Shown: positions 1 through 9,019, numbered from the stretch's first letter. The stretch: 25,894 nt of DNA from an uncultured Bacteroides sp. (GCA_934716785.1 CAKUYM010000025.1:1-25894); one strand, 5' to 3'. Made by a program: numbers and translations. The notes: generated from the letters alone by a model not told the origin.

Positions 1-1
1 A

Positions 2-3000
2 CTTTGTATGGCTTCGAGTCCTTCATTTGCAATCTTGGCAAATGAAGTGGAAGCACCTTTACCTGCTGTTCAGCAACAAGTGGTGAGAATCAAAGGTGTC
101 TTGGTTGACGCATTTGGCGGAGAGCCGATAGTAGGCGCCAGTGTAGTGGTAAAGGGTACTATGAATGGTACTATTACTAATTTTGATGGAGAGTATGAAC
201 TCGATGCGGCTGTCGGTTCGACTCTGACTATTTCATTTATCGGTTATAAGACTATAGACGTAAAGGCATCTGCCAATATGGGCACAATTAAGTTGGCGGA
301 AGACACGGAAGCTTTGGAAGAGATTGTGGTGGTAGGATACAGTACGCAGCGGAAGGAGAGTCTTACCGGTTCAATGCAAACCGTAAAAAGTGACAAGCTG
401 AAAGACATCACCAGTCCTTCGGTAGAAAATATGTTGAATGGAAAGGTGGCAGGCGTCTATGTTGCACCGGGATCGGGACAACCAGGAGCCAGTGGGGCTG
501 TCGTGATTCGCGGGCAGGCTACACTGAACGGAGGAACGTCTCCTCTTTGGGTAGTGGACGGTGTTATTGTTGGTAGCAGTGCCGGTCAGTTGAATCCCGG
601 TGACATTGAGACTATGACTATTTTGAAAGATGCTGCCTCTACTGCTATCTATGGCTCTCAAGGGGCTAACGGTGTGGTGGTTGTTACTACCAAAAAAGGA
701 AAGGTGGGCAAGATGAGTGTCAATGTGTCTGCCAAATTCGGTATCAGTGCGTTGAATAATGGTAATCTGGAGGTTATGGACGGTGCCGAACTCTATGATT
801 ATTATGCCTCTTTTCCCAATCAGAATGAAATAAAATTTACCCGTTATAATGAGGAGCTGCGTAACAGTAACTTCAGTTGGTGGGATTTGGCTACTCAGAA
901 TGGCTTCAATCAAGAATATAATATCTCCTTTCAAGGCGGTAGTGAGACTTTGCAGTCCTATATGTCTTTGGGATATTATGATGAAGAAGGAGCGGTAAAA
1001 GGGTATGACTATACTCGTTATAATTTCAGGTTGGGGACAACTTACAAACCTTATTCATGGTTGACTGTGAAGCCGAGCATTTATGGTTCACGTCGTGACA
1101 TAAAAGACCAACAGTATAGTGTGACGGCTATGTATTCCATGTTCCCGTGGGATAGCCCTTATGATGAGAACGGAGACTTGGTTCCACACCGCTATTCGGG
1201 ATGGATAAATGCGGCTCAGACCAATTATTTGGTTGATTTGCAGTGGAATCATTCTTCTTCCAGGAATCTTGAGTTTATGGGGAACTTTGACTTTGATATA
1301 AAATTTACCGACTGGCTGACTTTTTCTTCCGTAAACAACTACCGGTATATCAGCTATGCTTCGGAAGGTTACACCGACCCTCGTTCCAGTGGTGGAGAGA
1401 GTGTGGATGGACGTATCACGGACTATCGCTCGGAAGTGGCTCGTCGCTATACGAACCAGATACTGCGCTTCAACCACTCTTTTGGCAAGCATGCTGTCAA
1501 TGCTTTGGTGGCTTATGAATTCAATGACTATTGGGCAAAAGTGCTGGATGCATACGGTACAGGTTTTATCGCAGGATTTGAAGTGTTGGATGTAGTGGCA
1601 AAACCCGAACGTACCAAAGGCTCAATCACCGAATGGGCAGTTCAGTCTTTTTTGTTTAACGGGCATTATGCTTACGACAATAAATACTTGGCACAGATTT
1701 CTTTCCGTCGTGACGGAGCATCCAATTTCGGTGATAATGCCAAGTATGGTAATTTCTTCTCTGTCAGTGCCGGTTGGAATATCAATCATGAGAAATGGTT
1801 CAAGGCAGATTGGGTCAATAATTTGAAACTGCGTGCGGCTTATGGTTCCGTAGGCAACCGTCCCAGTGACCTTTATCCTCAATATGACTTATATTCCGTA
1901 TCTTCCAGTTATGACGGGAATTCGGGAGCGCTGATTTCTCAAATCGGCAATAAGGACTTGACTTGGGAAAAAACTTATACCGCAGGCATCGGATTGGATG
2001 CAATGATGTTTGAAAACCGCTTGCGTTTCAACTTCGACTATTATATCAAGAATACGGATAACATCCTCTATAAGGTACCTGTCAGTGGTTTGACAGGCGT
2101 GACTTCTATATGGAAAAATATTGGAGAGATGAAAAATACAGGATTTGAAATTACTTTAGGTGGAGATATCATCCGCACAAAAGACTGGACTTGGAGTCTG
2201 GACTTGAATGTAGGACACAACAGCAACAAACTCAATAAATTATATAAAGTAAAAGACGCAGACGGCAATTTTGTAGTGAGACCTATCAAGAGAGGGGCCG
2301 GGCTGAATATTGCCGGAACAGCTGAATACGTCTTGGACCCCGGTTCGCCGATTGATACTTACTACTTAGCAGAATGGGCGGGTGTGAATCCGGAGGACGG
2401 TGCCCCGCAGTGGTATAAGACCGTGACTAAAGACGGAGTGGAAACTCGCGAAATCACCAGTAACTATGCCGAGGCCGATCAGGTGAAATGTGGCAGTGCC
2501 TCTCCCGATTTGTTTGGAGGTATCAATACTTCATTGATGTGGAAGAACTTTGATTTAAGTGCTGTGTTCGGCTATTCCCTTGGAGGCACGCTCTACAATT
2601 ATTCCCGTCAGGAATATGATTCGGACGGAACTTATACAGACCGTAATCAGATGAAATTGCAAAAGGGGTGGAAGCGTTGGGAAAAGCCGGGTGATATTGC
2701 GACTCATCCGGTGGCCAGATACAACAATGATTCTCAAAGCAACCGGGCTTCTTCCCGTTTTCTCGAAGATAGTGATTATTTTAAGTTACGCTCGCTTACA
2801 TTGGGCTATAATTTCAAATTGCCCCAATATCACATCTCTAATCTGCGTGTGTACTTTACCGGTGAAAACCTGTTCACTGTCACGAAGTACTCAGGAGTTG
2901 ATCCCGAACTTCCAGCCAGCGACGGGGCGGTAATGAGTACGACCGGACCGGATGTATATCCTTCCGTACGTAAATTTATGTTTGGCATTAATCTCACTTT

Positions 3001-3004
3001 TTAA
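2..3004 (+). CDS. SusC-like TonB-dependent outer-membrane transporter (5' end cut by window)
   Basis: Outer-membrane beta-barrel that takes up oligosaccharides with its SusD partner, powered by TonB. The frame is open from the window edge. An ATG lies at 8, but the residues after it (ASSPSFAILANE) look like the end of a signal peptide, so the true start is probably upstream and some 15-25 residues are missing. Counting from that ATG: a carboxypeptidase-D regulatory-like domain (about 27-96, with GEPIVGASVVVKG and the SFIGYKT strand), then the plug (about 105-232, with EEIVVVGYSTQRKESLTG, VIRGQATL, VVDGVIVG and ILKDAASTAIYGSQGANGVV), then a barrel ending in ...FGINLTF with the usual terminal Phe. 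The susD start is only 14 bases past the stop, so the two are co-transcribed. The substrate cannot be read from the sequence. SusC family is certain; the true start is unknown. Confidence 0.95.
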   Translation, partial: LCMASSPSFAILANEVEAPLPAVQQQVVRIKGVLVDAFGGEPIVGASVVVKGTMNGTITNFDGEYELDAAVGSTLTISFIGYKTIDVKASANMGTIKLAEDTEALEEIVVVGYSTQRKESLTGSMQTVKSDKLKDITSPSVENMLNGKVAGVYVAPGSGQPGASGAVVIRGQATLNGGTSPLWVVDGVIVGSSAGQLNPGDIETMTILKDAASTAIYGSQGANGVVVVTTKKGKVGKMSVNVSAKFGISALNNGNLEVMDGAELYDYYASFPNQNEIKFTRYNEELRNSNFSWWDLATQNGFNQEYNISFQGGSETLQSYMSLGYYDEEGAVKGYDYTRYNFRLGTTYKPYSWLTVKPSIYGSRRDIKDQQYSVTAMYSMFPWDSPYDENGDLVPHRYSGWINAAQTNYLVDLQWNHSSSRNLEFMGNFDFDIKFTDWLTFSSVNNYRYISYASEGYTDPRSSGGESVDGRITDYRSEVARRYTNQILRFNHSFGKHAVNALVAYEFNDYWAKVLDAYGTGFIAGFEVLDVVAKPERTKGSITEWAVQSFLFNGHYAYDNKYLAQISFRRDGASNFGDNAKYGNFFSVSAGWNINHEKWFKADWVNNLKLRAAYGSVGNRPSDLYPQYDLYSVSSSYDGNSGALISQIGNKDLTWEKTYTAGIGLDAMMFENRLRFNFDYYIKNTDNILYKVPVSGLTGVTSIWKNIGEMKNTGFEITLGGDIIRTKDWTWSLDLNVGHNSNKLNKLYKVKDADGNFVVRPIKRGAGLNIAGTAEYVLDPGSPIDTYYLAEWAGVNPEDGAPQWYKTVTKDGVETREITSNYAEADQVKCGSASPDLFGGINTSLMWKNFDLSAVFGYSLGGTLYNYSRQEYDSDGTYTDRNQMKLQKGWKRWEKPGDIATHPVARYNNDSQSNRASSRFLEDSDYFKLRSLTLGYNFKLPQYHISNLRVYFTGENLFTVTKYSGVDPELPASDGAVMSTTGPDVYPSVRKFMFGINLTF

Positions 3005-3018
3005 ATTAGAATTAGCTT

Positions 3019-4719
3019 ATGAAAAAGATTGTAACCATACTGCTTGTAGCGGTGACATTAGCCGCTTGCGATATTGAGCGTCTGCCTCACGGATCAATGG
3101 CTGCCGAACAGATAACCGGTGATCCGAACACTTCGTTAGAATCATTGATGAATGGTGTATATGCACAGTTGAAGACATGGTCGGACCCGATGCACCGCTG
3201 CGGTGAATATGCGGGAGATAACATGATGATTCGTGGTTCATCGACAGATGATTTCTATGAATTCATTTCATTTTCGCGCACTCCTCAGAATGGCCGTCTG
3301 ATGAACTTCTGGGATTACGGATATAAGGCTGTTGCGCAAGCGTCTAATATTATAAAGATGATCGATGAAGGACAAAGTCCGGAAATTGACAATCAATTGG
3401 GTGAGTGCTATTTCGTGCGCGGTATGCTGTATTTTTATTTCGTGCGGGCATACGGGCGTCCTTATTACCAGAACCCGGAAAGAAATTTGGGCGTTCCGAT
3501 TGTGAACGGTACCCCTGATGATATAAATAACCTGAATCTTCCTGACCGTTCTACTGTGGAGAAGACCTATCAGCAAGCAATCGAAGACTTGAAGAAAGCG
3601 GAAGAGCTGATGACCTTGGATAAGGGACCGGCCTTTGCCTCCAAAGAAGCGGCACAAGCCTTATTGTCACGTGTATATCTTTATATGAGCGGAACGTATG
3701 AGAGTCCGAACACTCAATATGCGCAGTTGGCAGTGGATTATGCGGATAAAGTGATAAGTTCGCCAAAGTACGAACTGCTTTCTCGTGAAGACTTTATGAA
3801 GTACAATACCTTTCTTCCCGAAAATAACAAGGAGTCCATTTTTGTGGTGAAGCGTGTGGCTTCTGAGTTTTCCGGTTTTGACCATTATTATGGTATTGGT
3901 GGCATGTATGCCAATATCGGTGGTATGGGTTGGGGAGAAATGTATGCCAGTGGCAAATACATTGATTTGCTGAATGAAACAGGACGTAACGATTGGCGTC
4001 CCGATCATTACAAAATAGTGGATGCACGTGCCGCTTTTATCGAGCCTACCTATGAAGAAGGGAATAGAGAGGTGTTCCGCTTTATCGTGCAGGATAGTCC
4101 GACAACTTTGAACTATGTGCAGGCTACTGTGGCGCGGAATGGAAATACCCTAACCTGCCAGGATGGCGGGCAGACTTATACGTTGACTCCGGTCGATGCG
4201 GAACAGGAAATCTATTCGATCAACTACAGTGACGGGAATACGTATACCGGTGTGCTCGATTACTACATCTCTTTAAATCGGGTATATCCGCAGTTCTATA
4301 TCACGAAGTGCTCTCGTGAAAGTGAAGATACTCATCTGCATTCACCGGTGATCAGCCGTTTGGGCGAGATCTACCTGAATCGTGCAGAGGCTTATGCCAA
4401 ATTGGGGGATTACGGAGTTGCCTTATCCGACTTGAATACGATTCGCGAACGTTCAATCCCCGGTGCGGGATATTCTTCATTGGATGCAGCTGTTGCCAGT
4501 GACCGGATAGATAAAGAACGTCAATTGGAATTGGCTTATCAGGCGGAGCGCAGTTATGATGTTTTCCGTAATGGAAAGGCACTGGTGCGTCAGTATCCGG
4601 GACCTCAAAGGCAATTTGAAGATATTCCCGCTACTGATTACCGTGTGGTATATTATATACCTCAAGATGCAATCAATTCGTATCCGGGAACTTTGACACA
4701 GAATCCTACAAGCAATTGA
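3019..4719 (+). CDS. SusD-like surface glycan-binding lipoprotein (566 aa)
   Basis: Lipid-anchored surface protein that caps the preceding SusC barrel and binds the glycan. The signal peptide MKKIVTILLVAVTLAAC ends in a lipobox with the lipidated Cys at residue 17. The early segment YAGDNMMIRGSSTDDFYEF and the helical repeats GECYFVRGMLYFYFVRAYGRPYY and SKEAAQALLSRVYLYM are typical of the SusD N-terminal TPR half. The C-terminal RagB/SusD domain contains RLGEIYLNRAEAYAKLGDY and KERQLELAYQAERSYDVFRNGK. The length is usual for the family. The gene is followed at once by a strong terminator, so no enzyme gene belongs to this PUL on the 3' side. Any others must lie upstream of the window. Confidence 0.95.
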   Translation: MKKIVTILLVAVTLAACDIERLPHGSMAAEQITGDPNTSLESLMNGVYAQLKTWSDPMHRCGEYAGDNMMIRGSSTDDFYEFISFSRTPQNGRLMNFWDYGYKAVAQASNIIKMIDEGQSPEIDNQLGECYFVRGMLYFYFVRAYGRPYYQNPERNLGVPIVNGTPDDINNLNLPDRSTVEKTYQQAIEDLKKAEELMTLDKGPAFASKEAAQALLSRVYLYMSGTYESPNTQYAQLAVDYADKVISSPKYELLSREDFMKYNTFLPENNKESIFVVKRVASEFSGFDHYYGIGGMYANIGGMGWGEMYASGKYIDLLNETGRNDWRPDHYKIVDARAAFIEPTYEEGNREVFRFIVQDSPTTLNYVQATVARNGNTLTCQDGGQTYTLTPVDAEQEIYSINYSDGNTYTGVLDYYISLNRVYPQFYITKCSRESEDTHLHSPVISRLGEIYLNRAEAYAKLGDYGVALSDLNTIRERSIPGAGYSSLDAAVASDRIDKERQLELAYQAERSYDVFRNGKALVRQYPGPQRQFEDIPATDYRVVYYIPQDAINSYPGTLTQNPTSN

Positions 4720-4745
4720 TTGGGATATTTATAATTAATTGAAAC

Positions 4746-4786
4746 AAAAAAGGCTGCTTTCCGAAGAGAGCAGCCTATACTTTTTT
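4746..4786. terminator. Bidirectional intrinsic terminator between susD and the ferredoxin gene
   Basis: A perfect 8-bp stem, AGGCTGCT (4751-4758) with AGCAGCCT (4769-4776), encloses a 10-base loop. On the + strand it is followed by TATACTTTTTT (4777-4787 region). On the - strand the same stem is followed by TTTTTTGTTTC, because an A-run precedes it at 4746-4750. It can therefore end both the susD transcript and the convergent ferredoxin transcript. Confidence 0.85.
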
Positions 4787-4796
4787 GTAGCTTGTA

Positions 4797-4967
4797 TTAT
4801 TCACCCGGGTGAATAGCTTCAGACGGACAAACGTCTGCGCAAGTTCCACATTCTGTGCATACATCCGGATTGATAGAATAGATATCACCTTCTGAGATAG
4901 CTTCTACCGGACACTCGTCGATACAAGTTCCGCAAGCAATACAATCGTCACTAATTACGTAAGCCAT
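4797..4967 (-). CDS. 2[4Fe-4S] ferredoxin (56 aa)
   Basis: Small soluble electron carrier of the bacterial 2[4Fe-4S] type. The - strand reading gives a 56-residue protein that starts MAYVISDDCIACGTC and ends SEAIHPGE. Two complete cluster motifs CxxCxxCxxxCP are present: Cys9, 12, 15, 19 followed by Pro20, and Cys37, 40, 43, 47 followed by Pro48. The length matches clostridial-type ferredoxins, which in anaerobes shuttle electrons for pyruvate:ferredoxin oxidoreductase and similar enzymes. The partner enzyme here is not identifiable from context. The gene stands alone: it converges on susD across a shared terminator and diverges from metA. A TATTTTTG -7 box lies about 40 bases upstream of the ATG. 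Family is very secure. Confidence 0.96.
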   Translation of the reverse strand: MAYVISDDCIACGTCIDECPVEAISEGDIYSINPDVCTECGTCADVCPSEAIHPGE

Positions 4968-5005
4968 TTTTCTAAGATTTAAATTATTAGTACTAATTAC
5001 GGTTA

Positions 5006-5013
5006 CAAAAATA
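5006..5013 (-). promoter_or_regulatory. Predicted -7 box for the ferredoxin gene
   Basis: On the - strand this reads TATTTTTG, an exact match to the Bacteroides sigma-ABfr -7 consensus TAnnTTTG, 38 bases before the ferredoxin ATG. I do not see a convincing -33 TTTG at the expected distance, so the call rests on one box and its position. Confidence 0.55.
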
Positions 5014-5111
5014 GGGCTTTTATCAATAGGTTGTTATCTTCGATGATTAAATTGACTTAATTTGTACGTCTTCTAAATAAGCAACCTCCCTATAATCTGC
5101 TATATTTTTCG

Positions 5112-5119
5112 TATTTTTG
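5112..5119 (+). promoter_or_regulatory. Predicted -7 box for the metA operon
   Basis: TATTTTTG matches TAnnTTTG and lies 27 bases before the metA ATG. The start of transcription would be near 5126, giving a leader of about 20 bases, too short for a riboswitch. No -33 TTTG is found at the usual spacing. The rest of the 179-base gap (4968-5146) is AT-rich, with no other structure that I could see. Confidence 0.55.
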
Positions 5120-5146
5120 CAGACAAATTACTAATATATAGCGATT

Positions 5147-6064
5147 ATGCCTTTAAATTTGCCCGATAAACTACCTGCGATAGAGATATTGAAGGAAGAA
5201 AATATTTTCGTTATCGACACTTCCCGTGCCACGCAGCAGGATATTCGTCCGTTGCGGATTGTGATTCTGAACCTGATGCCGTTGAAGATTACAACGGAGA
5301 CGGACTTGGTGCGTCTACTTTCCAATACTCCGCTTCAGGTGGAGATTTCTTTTATGAAAATAAAAAGCCACACGTCCAAGAATACTCCGATAGAACACAT
5401 GAAAGCGTTCTATACGGATTTTGACCAGATGCGCGATGAGAAGTACGACGGTATGATTATCACCGGAGCACCTGTAGAACAGATGGACTTTGAGGAGGTG
5501 ACTTATTGGAACGAGGTGACGGAAATTTTTGACTGGGCGCGTACGCATGTCACTTCTACCTTATATATATGTTGGGCGGCGCAGGCAGGATTGTATCATC
5601 ATTACGGAATACCCAAGTATCCGTTGGAAAAGAAGATGTTCGGCATCTTCGAACACTGTGTGCTGGAGCCTCACCATCCTATATTCCGTGGTTTCGATGA
5701 CCGTTTTTATGTGCCTCACAGCCGCCATACGGAAGTACGCAGGGAAGACATACTGAAAGTGCCGGAGCTGACACTGCTCTCCGAGTCGGAAGATGCGGGT
5801 GTATATATGGTGATGGCACGTGGCGGACGTGAATTCTTTGTGACCGGACATTCCGAGTATTCTCCGTTGACATTGGATACGGAATATCGCCGCGACTTGG
5901 GCAAAGGTCTGCCGATAGAGCTTCCTCGCAACTATTACGTGGATGATGACCCCGACAAAGGCCCGTTGGTACGTTGGCGTGCCCATGCCAATCTGCTGTT
6001 CTCCAACTGGCTGAACTACTTTGTCTATCAGGAAACTCCTTACAATATTAATGAAATTGGATGA
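5147..6064 (+). CDS. metA: Homoserine O-acyltransferase MetA (predicted O-acetyltransferase, 305 aa)
   Basis: Cytoplasmic enzyme of methionine synthesis that acylates the hydroxyl of L-homoserine from an acyl-CoA. The whole protein aligns with the MetA family at normal length. The catalytic nucleophile is Cys142 in [16 protein letters not shown]; His235 and Glu237 in VTGHSEYS complete the active site. Residue 111, in [10 protein letters not shown], is Glu. In characterised MetA proteins Glu at this position goes with acetyl-CoA and Gly (as in E. coli) with succinyl-CoA, so the product is predicted to be O-acetyl-homoserine although the family is usually labelled succinyltransferase. The TGA overlaps the ATG of the next gene (ATGA at 6061-6064), which suggests translational coupling. 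Confidence 0.96.
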   Translation: MPLNLPDKLPAIEILKEENIFVIDTSRATQQDIRPLRIVILNLMPLKITTETDLVRLLSNTPLQVEISFMKIKSHTSKNTPIEHMKAFYTDFDQMRDEKYDGMIITGAPVEQMDFEEVTYWNEVTEIFDWARTHVTSTLYICWAAQAGLYHHYGIPKYPLEKKMFGIFEHCVLEPHHPIFRGFDDRFYVPHSRHTEVRREDILKVPELTLLSESEDAGVYMVMARGGREFFVTGHSEYSPLTLDTEYRRDLGKGLPIELPRNYYVDDDPDKGPLVRWRAHANLLFSNWLNYFVYQETPYNINEIG

Positions 6065-7890
6065 TAAAGCAGCGTAAAATAGAACTTCTCGCTCCGGCAA
6101 AGAATCTGGAGTGTGGTATCGAAGCTATCAATCATGGTGCGGATGCCGTATATATCGGTGCTCCGAAATTCGGTGCACGGGCTGCTGCCGTCAATTCATT
6201 GGAAGATATAGCGGCATTGGTGCAATATGCCCATTTGTATAATGTACGTATTTATGTCACCGTCAATACCATTCTGAAAGAAGAGGAATTGAAGGAGACG
6301 GAGGAGATGATTCACGCCCTCTACCGGATTGGGGTGGATGCATTGATTGTTCAGGACATGGGTATCACAAAGCTGAATCTTCCGCCGATACCGCTTCATG
6401 CCAGCACTCAGATGGACAACCGTACTCCGGAGAAGGTGAAATTCCTTTGGGAGGCAGGCTTCCGACAGGTGGTACTGGCGCGGGAATTATCGTTGCGTGA
6501 AATAAGGAAGATACATGAAACCTGTCCCGAAGTACCTTTGGAAGTATTTGTGCACGGGGCGCTTTGTGTGAGTTACAGCGGACAGTGCTATGTCAGTCAG
6601 GCTTGCTTCGGACGGAGCGCCAATCGGGGGGAGTGTGCACAGTTTTGCCGCCTGCCTTTTACTTTGGTGGATTCGGATGGGAAAGTCATAGTGAAGGACA
6701 AGCATCTGCTTTCTCTGAAAGATATGAATCAGAGCGACGAACTGGAACAGTTGTTGGATGCCGGAGCCTCTTCATTCAAGATAGAGGGACGGTTGAAGGA
6801 TGTGTCTTATGTCAAGAATGTGACGGCAGCCTACCGTCAGAAGTTGGATGCTGTCTTTGCCCGCCGTAAGGAATATGTGCGGGCGTCTTCGGGCACCTGC
6901 CGTTATGAGTTCAAACCGCAGTTGGACAAGAGTTTCAGCCGTGGTTTCACTCATTATTTCCTGCATGGGCGCGAGAAGGATATCTCCTCTTTTGATACTC
7001 CCAAGTCATTGGGTGAGGAGATGGGAACGGTGAAGGAGATTCGCGGCAATTACCTGACTGTTGCCGGACTGAAGTCTTTCAATAATGGCGACGGCGTATG
7101 TTATATCGACGAGCAGGGACGGTTGCAGGGATTTCGCATCAACCGTGTGGACAGCAACAAACTGTATCCGCAAGAGATGCCTCCAATCAAGCCCCGCACC
7201 AAACTGTACCGTAACTTTGACCAGGAGTTTGAACGGATACTGTCGCGGAAATCGGCAGAGAGAAAGATTGCTGTCGATATATTGCTTGCCGATAATGAGT
7301 TCGGTTTTTCGTTGACGCTGACCGATGAGGATGACAACAGCGTCACGTTGAGTCTTCCTCGCGAGAAAGAGCCGGCACGCACGCCGCAGATGGAGAATTT
7401 GAAAACACAGCTTGCCAAATTGGGAAACACACCTTTCGAAGCGAAAGAGATAAAGGTTTCATTTGCTGAGAACTGGTTTCTGCCTGCTTCGGTGTTGGCT
7501 GATTTTCGTCGGTTGGCTGTTGATAAATTGATAGTCGTCCGCCGGATAAACTACCGTCGGGAGTTGGTTGTGTGGAAACAGACCCGCCATGCTTTCCCTC
7601 AGACATCGTTGACTTACTTGGGAAATGTGATGAACAGCCGTGCGGCTTCTTTTTATGAAGAGCATGGAGTGCAGCGCATAGCTATGGCTTATGAGAAAGA
7701 AGCGGTGGAAGATGCGGTGCTCATGTTCTGTAAACATTGTTTGCGTTATAGCATGGGGTGGTGTCCGGTTCATCAGCGGGTACGCTCTCCTTACAGAGAG
7801 CCTTATTATCTGGTATCGAATGACGGCAAACGTTTCAGTCTTGAGTTCGATTGTAAGAATTGTCAGATGAAAGTGAAGGCAGCGCAATGA
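6061..7890 (+). CDS. U32-family protein with collagenase-like domain (RlhA-like, 609 aa)
   Basis: Labelled peptidase U32, but characterised long members with this layout act in RNA modification: E. coli RlhA hydroxylates 23S rRNA C2501, and its relative TrhP hydroxylates tRNA U34. The N-terminal half is a TIM-barrel-like domain with ELLAPAKN (9-16) and [16 protein letters not shown]. The U32 signature fits exactly at residues 161-179 (E-x-F-x2-G-A-L-C-x4-G-x-C-x-V-S), giving Cys169 and Cys176, followed by Cys182, Cys192 and Cys196. KIEGRLK lies near 232. Residues about 390-480 resemble the DUF3656 collagenase-like domain of RlhA. A Cys-rich tail (Cys557, 560, 568, 598, 601) may bind metal. 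The gene overlaps metA and the next gene by ATGA. Family is firm; rRNA hydroxylation is inferred. Confidence 0.9.
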   Translation: MIKQRKIELLAPAKNLECGIEAINHGADAVYIGAPKFGARAAAVNSLEDIAALVQYAHLYNVRIYVTVNTILKEEELKETEEMIHALYRIGVDALIVQDMGITKLNLPPIPLHASTQMDNRTPEKVKFLWEAGFRQVVLARELSLREIRKIHETCPEVPLEVFVHGALCVSYSGQCYVSQACFGRSANRGECAQFCRLPFTLVDSDGKVIVKDKHLLSLKDMNQSDELEQLLDAGASSFKIEGRLKDVSYVKNVTAAYRQKLDAVFARRKEYVRASSGTCRYEFKPQLDKSFSRGFTHYFLHGREKDISSFDTPKSLGEEMGTVKEIRGNYLTVAGLKSFNNGDGVCYIDEQGRLQGFRINRVDSNKLYPQEMPPIKPRTKLYRNFDQEFERILSRKSAERKIAVDILLADNEFGFSLTLTDEDDNSVTLSLPREKEPARTPQMENLKTQLAKLGNTPFEAKEIKVSFAENWFLPASVLADFRRLAVDKLIVVRRINYRRELVVWKQTRHAFPQTSLTYLGNVMNSRAASFYEEHGVQRIAMAYEKEAVEDAVLMFCKHCLRYSMGWCPVHQRVRSPYREPYYLVSNDGKRFSLEFDCKNCQMKVKAAQ

Positions 7891-8945
7891 GAATAGTTCA
7901 TCACAGAGGACACGGAGGACACAGAATATCAAGGTATTTGTCCGAAACCGGCTTTTTGAATGGCTGGTGGGGAAGTCTGTTTTCCTTTATTTCCTTTGTA
8001 CCCTCTGTGGTGGCTCTGCTGTTTTTCTTCTCGTCTTGTCATTATACTCGTCCCGATCTCTCTTGCGAAGAGATGCCGCAGAGAACGAAGGACTCTTTGA
8101 ACTACCTGTATGAACGGCATTATACTTGGGACGCGAATTTGGAATTGATGGAAGATTCCATTTCGTTGGAGCGCCTGCCTGTCAAGAATACGTATATCAA
8201 TCTTCATCGGGGCGACCGTGTGGTGGTGGCCGAATTTGCGGTGCATCCCGCCGATAGCGTGGATAGCATTTGGGTGAAATTGGCGCATACGCAGGATGAG
8301 CAGGGGTGGATACACGAGGTGGAATTGAAGCGGGCTTTTGTCCCTACGGACAGCATTTCGCAGGCTATCCATCTTTTCAGCGATACGCACGCTTCTTACT
8401 TTGTGGTAATCTTTGCACTGTTTGTGGCGTATTGGCTGCTCCGGGCTTTTCATCGGAAACAGTTGAAAATGGTCTATTTTAATGATATTGACAGTATCTA
8501 TCCGCTGTTTCTCTGTCTGCTGATGGCTTTCAGCGCGACGGTATACGAATCCATGCAGGTTTTTGCACCGGATACTTGGGAGCATTTTTACTTCAATCCC
8601 ACCTTGTCGCCTTTTAAAGTTCCGTTCATCCTTTCCGTATTTTTATTGAGCATCTGGCTGTTTCTGATTGTAGCCTTGGCGGTGCTTGATGATTTGTTCC
8701 GGCAGTTGAATCCGGCAGCAGCAGTCTTTTATCTGTTGGGGCTGATGTCCTGCTGCATCTTTTGTTATTTCTTCTTTATACTGATGACTCATGTATATGT
8801 AGGCTATCTGTTTCTCGCTCTTTTCATTCTCGTCTTTGTAAGGAAAGTGCATCGTAACAGCGACTATAAATATCGTTGCGGACACTGCGGTGAGAAAATG
8901 AAGGAGAAAGGGGTATGTCCGCATTGCGGGGCAATCAACGAATAG
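7887..8945 (+). CDS. Predicted lipoprotein with SH3-like domain, five membrane helices and C-terminal zinc ribbon (352 aa)
   Basis: I do not recognise a named family. I chose the ATG at 7887 because it overlaps the preceding stop (ATGA). With this start the lipobox-like FFFSSC puts the lipidated Cys at residue 51, after an unusually long leader. Residues after it include RGDRVVVAEF, IWVKLAH and GWIHEVEL, a pattern like a periplasmic SH3b fold. Five hydrophobic helices follow (SYFVVIFALFVAYWLL; YPLFLCLLMAFSATVY; FILSVFLLSIWLFLIVALAV; AAVFYLLGLMSCCIFCYFFF; VGYLFLALFILVFV), then a zinc ribbon CGHCGEKMKEKGVCPHCG. An outward lipid anchor plus five helices puts the ribbon in the cytoplasm, which is consistent. 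An in-frame TTG at 7956 is an alternative start. The first codons lie in a period-9 repeat element. Confidence 0.8.
   Translation: MRIVHHRGHGGHRISRYLSETGFLNGWWGSLFSFISFVPSVVALLFFFSSCHYTRPDLSCEEMPQRTKDSLNYLYERHYTWDANLELMEDSISLERLPVKNTYINLHRGDRVVVAEFAVHPADSVDSIWVKLAHTQDEQGWIHEVELKRAFVPTDSISQAIHLFSDTHASYFVVIFALFVAYWLLRAFHRKQLKMVYFNDIDSIYPLFLCLLMAFSATVYESMQVFAPDTWEHFYFNPTLSPFKVPFILSVFLLSIWLFLIVALAVLDDLFRQLNPAAAVFYLLGLMSCCIFCYFFFILMTHVYVGYLFLALFILVFVRKVHRNSDYKYRCGHCGEKMKEKGVCPHCGAINE
7898..8013. repeat. Period-9 imperfect inverted-repeat element, about 116 bp, inside the 5' end of a gene
   Basis: The left end TCATCACAGAGG (7898-7909) matches the reverse complement of the right end (8002-8013, CCACCACAGAGG) at 10 of 12 positions. 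Both arms continue inward as degenerate 9-base units: cacagagga, cacggagga, cacagaata on the left (7902-7928); and, read from the right end on the opposite strand, cacagaggg, tacaaagga, aataaagga. The arms are coding here (HRG-HGG-HRI on the left, part of the signal peptide on the right). From memory, CACAGAGGACACAGAGGACAC-type repeats recur in many bacterial genomes. Mobility is inferred, not shown. Confidence 0.55.
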
Positions 8946-9019
8946 TATTTTGTCTTTCTTTTGTGTCAAAATGTGTATCCTTTCAATCAAAAAGCGTAAG
9001 GAACACGAGGAGGAAATCG

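Noticed and set aside
8..10. ATG at 8 as the real start of the first SusC
   Set aside because: The frame is open to the window edge, and the residues after this ATG resemble the end of a signal peptide rather than its beginning. SusC proteins need a full signal peptide, so the start is most likely outside the window.
5014..5146. Possible SAM or cobalamin riboswitch upstream of metA
   Set aside because: The predicted start near 5126 leaves about 20 bases of leader, and I found no paired elements of the needed size in the gap.
7929..8585. A 218-codon - strand open frame opposite the zinc-ribbon lipoprotein
   Set aside because: Low-complexity, basic translation without motifs, and no promoter box or leader. 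The + strand gene has lipobox, helices and zinc ribbon.
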